Part shown: one piece after another, positions 26,448 through 31,602 of the stretch
Layout of the letters: each line of letters begins with the position of its first letter
Position numbering within the stretch: position 1 is the stretch's first letter
Origin: JAEZDP01 sp044508265
Lineage (GTDB): Bacteria > Acidobacteriota > Vicinamibacteria > Vicinamibacterales > Vicinamibacteraceae
Reading direction: 5' to 3'
NCBI GenBank assembly: GCA_044508265.1
Contig: JBIQIB010000041.1
Coordinates: 1 to 31,602 of the forward strand
DNA length: 31,602 nucleotides
Position numbers and translations under genes: made by a program
The notes under the pieces: generated by a model
Database searches by the model: none
Seen by the model: only the letters and a program-made list of their open reading frames with translations
What the model was told of the DNA's origin: nothing

Positions 26448-27617
26448 GTGACCACGCGCGTGGACGACGCCATCCCGCGGCGGCAGCTCCTGCTCGCGAC
26501 CGTGTCGTTCGGGCTCTGCTTTGCCGCGTGGGGGCTCGTCGGCGCCTTTGCCCCGACGTGGCGGGAGGAACTCGGCCTCAGCGGCCAGGCCACGTCGCTG
26601 CTCATCGCCGTCCCGGTGCTGCTCGGGTCGCTCGCGCGGCTGCCGATGGGCATGCTGACCGATCGCTACGGCGGACGCGTCATGTTCACCGCGCTCTTCC
26701 TCGTCGTCGCGGTGGGCACGGCCATCGTCCCGTTCGCCCGGAACTTCGGGACGCTCATCGCCTTCGCGTTCTTCCTGGGGCTGGCCGGGTCGTCGTTCTC
26801 CATCGGCGTCGGCTTCGTGTCGCACTGGTTCCCGCCGGCGCGGCAGGGCACCGCGCTCGGCATCTACGGCCTTGGCACCATGGGGCAGTCGGCGGCGGTC
26901 TTCCTCGGCCCGGTGCTGGCGGCCATGGTCGGACGCGACGCCGTGTTCTTCGGACTCGCGGGGATCATCCTCGCGTGGAGCGTCGTCTTCTGGACGCTCG
27001 CGCGCATCTCGCCCACGCGGAAGGCGCCCGCGACGGTAGGTGCGATGGTGGCCGTGCTGACGAAGGAGCCGCTGGCGTGGGTGCTGTCGGCGTTCTACTT
27101 CGTGACCTTCGGCGGGTTCGTCGCCTTCTCGGTGTACCTGCCCACGCTGCTGCGCGATGACTTCGACCTGTCGCTGGCCGACGCGGGGTTCCGCGCCGCC
27201 GGGTTCGTGGTGCTGGCCACGCTGATGCGGCCGCTCGGCGGCATCCTTGCCGATCGCGCGGGCGGCGCGAACGTGCTGTGGTGGGTCTTTCTCGGCATCA
27301 TGCCCTTCGCGCTCCTGCTGATGTGGCCGTCGATGGTGCCGTTCACCATCGGCGCCCTCGTGACGGCGGCGCTGCTCGGTGTCGGCAACGGCGCGGTGTT
27401 CAAGCTGGTGCCGCAGTACTTCCCGGCGAGCACGGCCACGGTAACGGGGCTGGTCGGCGCCGTCGGCGGCCTCGGCGGGTTCTTCCCGCCGCTCCTGCTC
27501 GGGTTCTTTCGAGACACCACCGGCGAGATCTGGCCGGGGTTCGTCCTGCTGGTGCTGTCGGTCGGCGCCCTCTGGGTGCTGAACGTCCGCGTGCTGCTGC
27601 GTCCGCCGGCGGCCTGA
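26448..27617 (+). CDS. narK: NarK/NasA-family nitrate/nitrite MFS transporter
   Basis: The 389-residue, 12-helix major facilitator has the landmarks of the nitrate/nitrite porter family. Arg64 is in GSLARLPMGMLTDRYGG and Arg261 in LMRPLGGILADR, the two substrate-binding arginines. The first nitrate signature is GLAGSSFSIGVGFVSHWFPP (residues 111-130), and the second lies in GVGNGAVFKLVPQYFP and VGAVGGLGGFFPPLLLG. It moves nitrate in, or exchanges nitrate for nitrite, across the inner membrane. GTG 26448 starts the protein; the ribosome site is weak (TAGGCCG). It is divergent from the reductase operon and shares its control region, which is the strongest contextual evidence that the reductase uses nitrate. 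The next gene follows after about 70 bp on the same strand. Confidence 0.92.
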   Translation: MTTRVDDAIPRRQLLLATVSFGLCFAAWGLVGAFAPTWREELGLSGQATSLLIAVPVLLGSLARLPMGMLTDRYGGRVMFTALFLVVAVGTAIVPFARNFGTLIAFAFFLGLAGSSFSIGVGFVSHWFPPARQGTALGIYGLGTMGQSAAVFLGPVLAAMVGRDAVFFGLAGIILAWSVVFWTLARISPTRKAPATVGAMVAVLTKEPLAWVLSAFYFVTFGGFVAFSVYLPTLLRDDFDLSLADAGFRAAGFVVLATLMRPLGGILADRAGGANVLWWVFLGIMPFALLLMWPSMVPFTIGALVTAALLGVGNGAVFKLVPQYFPASTATVTGLVGAVGGLGGFFPPLLLGFFRDTTGEIWPGFVLLVLSVGALWVLNVRVLLRPPAA

Positions 27618-27688
27618 ACGCTCGAACGCGACATGCGGGTTTGCGCGGCGGCAACGTCACGTGAGCTGACGCGTGACACCGTGTGCCT

Positions 27689-28957
27689 ATGATCTCGTCC
27701 ATGGCCGAGCCCCGGCAGCACTGGATGCCCACCCCATGGCTGCCGCTGGCGCACTTTGCCGGGGCCCACGTCGCGCTGCTCCTCGCCTGTGTGGTGCTGC
27801 TGGTGCAGCCGACGCTGCCGGGCGCCTTTCACTACCATCCGCGGATGATCGCGCTGACGCATCTGCTGACGCTCGGATGGATCTCCGGGTCGATCGTCGG
27901 CGCGCTGTACATCGTGGGCCCGCTGGCGCTCGGGCTGCCGCTGCCGCGCCGCAGCGGCGACGTCGCGGCTGCCGTGTCGTACTGGACGGGCACCGCGGGC
28001 ATGGTCGCGGGCTTCTGGCTGGGACGGTATGCCATCGTCGGCACCGCGGCCCTGCTCGTCCTCGCGGCGCTCGCCTGGGTCGGTGGTCGCGTGCTGCTCG
28101 GCCTGCGCACCGCCCGGGTGCCGCCGGCCGTCGCGCTGCACATCGGGCTCGCGTTCGGCAACGTGATCCTGGCAGCGCTGCTCGGCCTCTGGTCGGCGGT
28201 CGGACGCAGCAGGGGATGGATCGAGGTCTCGCCACTCCACCTCGCGATGGCGCACGCCCACCTGGCGGGCATCGGCTGGGCGGTCATGATGATCGTCGGC
28301 ATCGCGTACCGGCTCGTGCCGATGTTCCTGCCCGCCGCGATGCCGTCCGGTGCGAGTCTGGTCTGGAGCGCCGTCCTCCTGGAACTCGGCGCGCTCGGCA
28401 CGGCCTGGACACTCGCGACGCAGGGCGGCACGCTGCTGATCTGGGTCGCGTGCGTGCTTGCGGCATTCGGCACGTTCAGCACGCAGATGCGGCGCACGGT
28501 CGCGAACCGGCGGCCGCGCCCGGCCGCGATGAGCGGCCGTGACTGGTCCACCTGGCAGACGCACATCGCGCTGCTGTGGGCGCTCGTGGCCGCAGGCCTC
28601 GGCGTCTGGGTGGCGACCCGTCCGGGTCCGACGGCATGGACGTGGGCCTACGCCGTCGCCGGGCTCGTCGGCTTCATCGCGCAGATGGTGGTCGGCATCG
28701 CCGGCCGGCTGCTGCCCATCCACGCGTGGTACGTGGCGATGTGGCGCGGTGGCGGCGCGCCCCCGCCACGCCCCGTGCACGCGCTGCTCAAGCCGCGGCA
28801 CGCGCTCGCGATCCTGCTGTTGTGGCTCGCCGGTGTGCCGCTGCTCGCGACAGGCCTTGCCGGTCAGGCAGCCCCGGTGGTCTCGCTCGCCGCCGGCCTG
28901 CTCGCCCTCGCCGTCGTCGCGCAGCTCGCCTACGGCGTCCGAATGCTCACCCGGTAG
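27689..28957 (+). CDS. CcoN/NnrS-like histidine-rich polytopic membrane protein
   Basis: The protein of about 422 residues has about 12 hydrophobic helices. Conserved-looking histidines lie in the membrane: FHYHPRMIALTHLLTLGW, HLAMAHAHLAGIGW and GRLLPIHAWY. Helix order and His placement resemble heme-copper oxidase subunit I relatives and NnrS, which is linked to nitric oxide and copper/heme handling in denitrifiers. It is not a working terminal oxidase by inspection, because the complete set of copper and heme ligands is not evident. ATG 27689 is used; GTG 27683 and ATG 27701 are alternatives and no ribosome site decides. It follows narK and probably shares its transcript, so a role in NO or nitrite stress or in cofactor delivery to the complex is plausible. 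The stop (GGTAG) is at the edge of a palindromic repeat cluster. Confidence 0.75.
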   Translation: MISSMAEPRQHWMPTPWLPLAHFAGAHVALLLACVVLLVQPTLPGAFHYHPRMIALTHLLTLGWISGSIVGALYIVGPLALGLPLPRRSGDVAAAVSYWTGTAGMVAGFWLGRYAIVGTAALLVLAALAWVGGRVLLGLRTARVPPAVALHIGLAFGNVILAALLGLWSAVGRSRGWIEVSPLHLAMAHAHLAGIGWAVMMIVGIAYRLVPMFLPAAMPSGASLVWSAVLLELGALGTAWTLATQGGTLLIWVACVLAAFGTFSTQMRRTVANRRPRPAAMSGRDWSTWQTHIALLWALVAAGLGVWVATRPGPTAWTWAYAVAGLVGFIAQMVVGIAGRLLPIHAWYVAMWRGGGAPPPRPVHALLKPRHALAILLLWLAGVPLLATGLAGQAAPVVSLAAGLLALAVVAQLAYGVRMLTR

Positions 28958-29133
28958 CGACGGCTCGGTAGGGACGGCTCTCCGAGCCGTCCTTGCCGTG
29001 CTCTCCGAGCCGTCCTTGCCGTGCTCTCGGAGCCGTCCTCTCTCGGCGTCTCTTTGAGCCGTCCTTTCTGCGCTGTCCTCGCTCTCCTTGCACCACGACA
29101 GCACGCGTCTCGGACGACCCGGAGGGCCGTCCC
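28958..29133. repeat. Decayed cluster of palindromic repeats
   Basis: After the TAG at 28955-28957 comes a second TCGGTAGGGACGG leader and a perfect palindrome (28972-28992, arms GGACGGCTC/GAGCCGTCC). Then two 23-bp tandem units TTGCCGTGCTCTCCGAGCCG... (28993-29015, 29016-29038, one mismatch) repeat its right arm, followed by further degenerate half-sites ending GAGCCGTCC. The last piece (29112-29132) is an imperfect palindrome of the CCC/GGG variant. It lies in the 272-bp gap before doxX; the rest of that gap holds only a weak promoter candidate (TTGAAG 29147-29152, GATGAT 29171-29176). Confidence 0.88.
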
Positions 29134-29229
29134 TGCCGGGGTGTGGTTGAAGTGAAAGCCGCTCCTGACGGATGATGAGGCCGTTCGACATCAACGATGC
29201 TCGCGCTCGGGCCCTTCTCAGGAGGTTCC

Positions 29230-29619
29230 ATGACGTCCCTTGCTCGCTTCGAGCCGTACGCGTATGCCGCGCTTCGCTTTGTGGCCGGTTTCCTCTTCCT
29301 CTTCCACGGACTGCAGAAGCTGTTCGGGATGTACGGCGGCACGCAGGTGCCGCTGGCCTCGCAGTTCGGACTGGCCGGCATCATCGAGCTGGTGGGCGGC
29401 CTGATGATCGCCCTCGGCTTCTTCACGGTGCCGGCCGCGTTCATCGCCAGCGGCGAGATGGCAGTGGCGTACTTCACGGTCCATCAGCCCAACGGCGCCT
29501 GGCCGATTCAGAACCAGGGCGAGCTTGCCGCGCTGTATGCCTTCATCTTCCTTTTCGTCGCGACACGCGGCGGAGGTCCGTACAGCATCGACGGCATGAT
29601 GGGGCCGACGCGGCGCTAG
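29230..29619 (+). CDS. DoxX family membrane protein
   Basis: The 129-residue protein has four TM helices and the DoxX layout: AALRFVAGFLFLFHGLQKLFGMYGG, then GLAGIIELVGGLMIALGFFTVPAAFIASGEMAVAYF, then a last helix LYAFIFLFVATRG before a short PYSID tail. DoxX proteins are inner-membrane proteins linked to thiosulfate:quinone oxidoreduction in some archaea and to oxidative-stress complexes in bacteria; most, like this one, have no proven role. AGGAGG (29220-29225) precedes the ATG at 29230 by 4 nt, so this start is preferred over the in-frame ATG at 29197. It appears monocistronic, with repeats on one side and a kinase gene 89 bp downstream. Confidence 0.92.
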   Translation: MTSLARFEPYAYAALRFVAGFLFLFHGLQKLFGMYGGTQVPLASQFGLAGIIELVGGLMIALGFFTVPAAFIASGEMAVAYFTVHQPNGAWPIQNQGELAALYAFIFLFVATRGGGPYSIDGMMGPTRR

Positions 29620-29708
29620 GCGCCGCAGCCGCGAGCCGCGTCGCGCGCGGCAGGGCGGTGGAACGCGAGGGCTGGAGGGCGCGGCTGCCCGCGCCGATTG
29701 CCGAGTCG

Positions 29709-30860
29709 ATGGCATCGATGCGTGAACCCTCGCCGCCCGCCGACTGGCCCGCCGACGCGGCGTCGGTCGTCACATCGACACGTGCCGGGGACCGCGTCAC
29801 CGCGCTCACGGCCTACATCGGCGGGTGCGTGCGCGCCACCCGTCTGCGGCTCCTGGCCCCGCGCGGCGAGTCCTGGATCACCCTCGCGACGTGGCCGGCA
29901 GGGGAAACCGCCCCTGTACACAAGGCCCATGATGCGCTCAGGCGACGGGCCGCCGACGAAGACACGATCGTTCGCAGCGACGCCGGCCGCGTGCTGTCCG
30001 ATGCCGCGGACGCTGCCGACGCCGCCTCCCTGCTGATCCTGCCCGTCGCTTCATCCGGTGCGCAGCGTGTGCTGCTCGAACTGGAAGGCGAGCCCTTACA
30101 TCTCCCCCCGGGAGCCGACCGCGCGCTGCAGACACTCTGCGCGTTCCTGGCGCTGTCGCTCGACGCGGCGGACCGGCAGCCGGCCGCCGCGCTCGTCGCC
30201 GGTGGCATCGCGCACGACCTCAACAACCACCTGACCGCCATCAACGGCCTCTGCGACGTGATCCTCGACGACCCGGAACTCGCGGCGGGCGTGCGCGAGG
30301 ACCTGACCTACGTCCACGCGGCGGGCGAGCGCGCCGCGCTCCTGACCCAGCAGCTGCTCGCCTTCAGCGGCCGTCAGCTGCTCGACCGGCGTGTCGTCGA
30401 CGTCGCGAGCTGCCTGGAACAGGCCCTGCCGTCGGTGCGCCGCGTGCTGGACGAGCGTGTGCGCGTCGAGATGATCTCGAGCGGCGTACCCGCGCCTGTC
30501 GACGTCGACCCGCAGCAGTTGACCAACGTGCTGCTGATGCTCGCCGCAAACGCGCAGGAAGCCGGAGCGTCGACGATACGGGTCGAGGCCGCCGTCCTGG
30601 CCGTCCCCGGCGTCAGCGTCGGGGACCCCGGCCTCGTGCGACTCACCGTCAGCGACAACGGCCGTGGCATGAGCCCGGAGCTGCAGGGCCGTGCCTTCGC
30701 GCCGTTCTTCACCACGAAGCGACAACTCGGCCACGTGGGCCTCGGCCTCTGTGCCGCAGCGGGACTGCTGCGGCAGCACGGCGCCACGATTGACCTCACG
30801 TCGTCCGAAGGCGCCGGGACCACGGTGGAGATCCGCTTGCCGCTCACCGCTGGCCGCTGA
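29709..30860 (+). CDS. Sensor histidine kinase (cytosolic)
   Basis: The 383-residue protein has no TM helix. An N-terminal ~150-residue region looks like a degenerate GAF-type sensor. A HisKA dimerisation domain has the phosphoacceptor His169 in VAGGIAHDLNNHLTAINGL. A HATPase domain follows, with Asn281 (N-box), DNGRG (316-320, G1), FAPFFTTK (330-337, F-box) and GHVGLGL (341-347, G2), ending GAGTTVEIRLPL. This H-box type (GGIAHDxNNxL) is common in hybrid kinases, but no receiver domain is fused and no response regulator is adjacent. ATG 29709 or 29718 is the likely start; neither has a clear ribosome site, and the frame open to 29172 overlaps doxX. Its stop codon lies inside a 7-mer repeat array. 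Confidence 0.9.
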   Translation: MASMREPSPPADWPADAASVVTSTRAGDRVTALTAYIGGCVRATRLRLLAPRGESWITLATWPAGETAPVHKAHDALRRRAADEDTIVRSDAGRVLSDAADAADAASLLILPVASSGAQRVLLELEGEPLHLPPGADRALQTLCAFLALSLDAADRQPAAALVAGGIAHDLNNHLTAINGLCDVILDDPELAAGVREDLTYVHAAGERAALLTQQLLAFSGRQLLDRRVVDVASCLEQALPSVRRVLDERVRVEMISSGVPAPVDVDPQQLTNVLLMLAANAQEAGASTIRVEAAVLAVPGVSVGDPGLVRLTVSDNGRGMSPELQGRAFAPFFTTKRQLGHVGLGLCAAAGLLRQHGATIDLTSSEGAGTTVEIRLPLTAGR

Positions 30861-30874
30861 CCGCTCACCGCCGG
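30840..30874 (+). repeat. Heptanucleotide array (CCGCTSR) across a stop codon
   Basis: Five contiguous 7-bp units occur here: CCGCTCA, CCGCTGG, CCGCTGA, CCGCTCA and CCGCCGG. The third unit supplies the TGA stop (30858-30860) of the histidine kinase. A change of one unit shifts the frame, so C-terminal length of the kinase could vary with copy number. The unit length equals that of the array at 1-84, though the sequence differs. Confidence 0.8.
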
Positions 30875-30944
30875 CAGGCACCGCTGCCAGCTCATCGGTT
30901 CGAGCCCCTGCCGCCGACCGCTGGTATCGTAGGCCGCAGCGCCG

Positions 30945-31424
30945 ATGCCCTCGTACTCCGGAACAGGCTGGTTGATCGTTCGCGCAGGCTCGCGCGCCTG
31001 CGCCATCGCGCTCGACGCGGTGATCGAGACGATGCGCCCGCTGCCCGTCGTGCCGATGCCGGGGACGCCGCCGTCGGTGCTCGGCAGCGCGGTGATTCGT
31101 GGCGCGGCGGTTCCCGTCGTACATGCCGCGACCCTGTTTGGCGAGGCGCACGTCCGGCCCGCACGTTTCGTCACGCTGCGCGTGGCGGGGCGCTGCGTTG
31201 CGCTCGCCGTCGATGACGTCATAGGCTTTCGTAACGCGGATGCGATGAAGCAGGCGGCCATGCCTCCGTTGCTCAGCCAGGCCAGCGAACATGCCGTGGC
31301 GGCGCTGACGGTTTCCGACGACGAGCTGGTGCTCGTGCTGGAAGGAATGCGGCTGGTGCCGCCGGATGTCTGGACCGCCCTCGAACGACAGGATGCTCGG
31401 AACCTGCGTGCCAACCTCAGCTGA
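30945..31424 (+). CDS. cheW: CheW-domain chemosensory coupling protein
   Basis: The 159-residue single-domain protein follows CheW order: an opening WLIVRAGSRACAIALDAVIETMRPLPVVPMPG, then VLGSAVIRGAAVPVVHAATLFG (the G-x-x-x-x-R-G-x-x-x-P-V-V motif), then RFVTLRVAGRCVALAVDDVIGF, and a C-terminal ELVLVLEGMRLVP strand. CheW proteins link receptors to the CheA kinase in cytoplasmic arrays. The ATG at 30945 lies 84 bp after the kinase gene. Its 3' end overlaps the following cheR-like gene by 32 nt, so the two are translated from one message. With that gene it marks the beginning of a chemosensory cluster that continues outside the window. Confidence 0.88.
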   Translation: MPSYSGTGWLIVRAGSRACAIALDAVIETMRPLPVVPMPGTPPSVLGSAVIRGAAVPVVHAATLFGEAHVRPARFVTLRVAGRCVALAVDDVIGFRNADAMKQAAMPPLLSQASEHAVAALTVSDDELVLVLEGMRLVPPDVWTALERQDARNLRANLS

Positions 31425-31602
31425 CGTCAGGCGCTTTCGCGCCGTCGTCGCTGCGCGCCTTGGCCTGGACCTGAGCCGCGACGGCGCCGTCGCGCTGAGC
31501 CGTCTTCTCGACCGCCGGGCCCGCGCGCGCCGGATGCCGGTGGGCGAGTACCTCGACCGGCTCGATCGTGACGTACTCGCCGACGAGACCCAGGCGCTCG
31601 CG
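31393..31602 (+). CDS. cheR: CheR-type protein-glutamate methyltransferase, N-terminal part (truncated by window end)
   Basis: An open frame starts at ATG 31393 inside the end of the CheW gene and runs off the window after 70 codons. The translation (ADVRRFRAVVAARLGLDLSRDG, then LSRLLDRRARARRMPVGEYLDRL, then DETQALA) has the helical pattern of the CheR N-terminal domain, which binds the receptor before the SAM-dependent catalytic domain. GTG 31408 is an alternative start. CheR methylates receptor glutamates for adaptation, which fits directly with the overlapping CheW gene. The catalytic domain is not visible, so the assignment rests on the N-terminal pattern and context. Confidence 0.7.
   Translation, partial: MLGTCVPTSADVRRFRAVVAARLGLDLSRDGAVALSRLLDRRARARRMPVGEYLDRLDRDVLADETQALA

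Noticed and set aside
27656..27677. Short inverted repeat GTCACG...CGTGAC between narK and the next gene
   Set aside because: Only 6-bp arms with a 10-nt loop; expected by chance in GC-rich DNA and without a following T-tract, so not called as terminator or operator.
27095..29194. 699-codon minus-strand frame
   Set aside because: It is antisense to narK and the CcoN/NnrS-like gene and runs through the repeat cluster; low-complexity composition and no recognisable motif.
29172..29708. N-terminal extension of the histidine kinase frame
   Set aside because: It overlaps doxX in another frame and has the Arg-rich composition of a shadow; the kinase-like sequence begins after 29709.

Overview
The window is very GC-rich, densely coded DNA with no rRNA, tRNA or CRISPR. 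The gene set points to a metagenome-assembled Acidobacteriota scaffold, most likely class Vicinamibacteria. The clues are a PadR regulator directly upstream of a double-module 'ADOP' ABC permease, a Planctomycete-type DUF1553/DUF1501/cytochrome operon, a two-promoter nitrate-reductase-like cluster, and many short palindromic and heptanucleotide repeats. This taxonomic assignment is inference from gene content. A run of exactly 100 N (19179-19278) shows that this is a scaffold with an unsized gap.

Layout. 1-166: two adjacent short tandem arrays (7-mer, then 8-mer) running into the start codon of a SAM methyltransferase (164-799). 815-3875: a large palindromic operator/promoter, PadR regulator and ADOP permease. 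3879-5883 (minus): LOG-family protein and a Tat-exported sugar isomerase-like protein. 6083-7375 (plus): an NTT-like MFS carrier. 7308-16964 (minus): four genes with 4-nt start/stop overlaps, in transcription order DUF1553 lipoprotein A, DUF1553 lipoprotein B, DUF1501 Tat protein, and a DUF2231-cytochrome-LRR membrane protein. They are preceded by a small GlsB/YeaQ membrane protein. 17351-19116: a CE1-type esterase and a divergent DUF6265 protein. 19109-21361: repeats, the gap, a nitronate monooxygenase and a cupin protein.

21362-28957 is the most interesting block. Five minus-strand genes joined by 4-nt overlaps or a short gap encode a six-helix NarI/HdrC-like membrane protein with a C4 tail, a NarB/NasA-type molybdopterin oxidoreductase, a four-cluster ferredoxin, a membrane-anchored Rieske protein and a two-helix DUF6755 protein. 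Divergent from them are a NarK-type nitrate/nitrite carrier and a histidine-rich CcoN/NnrS-like membrane protein. A 205-bp shared control region holds two divergent promoters with the same -10 hexamer and two large inverted repeats. I read this as a nitrate- (or related oxyanion-) reducing electron-transfer complex that differs in composition from NarGHI, NapABC and soluble Nas systems.

28958-31602: a decayed repeat cluster, DoxX, an orphan histidine kinase, a CheW-domain protein and the start of a CheR methyltransferase, i.e. the edge of a chemosensory locus.

A cross-cutting observation is that four genes (DUF6265, nitronate monooxygenase, DUF6755, CcoN/NnrS-like) end with a TAG at or immediately next to a GGTAGGGACGG-type palindromic repeat, always in the same orientation relative to the gene. 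The assembly gap sits between two copies of that repeat family.
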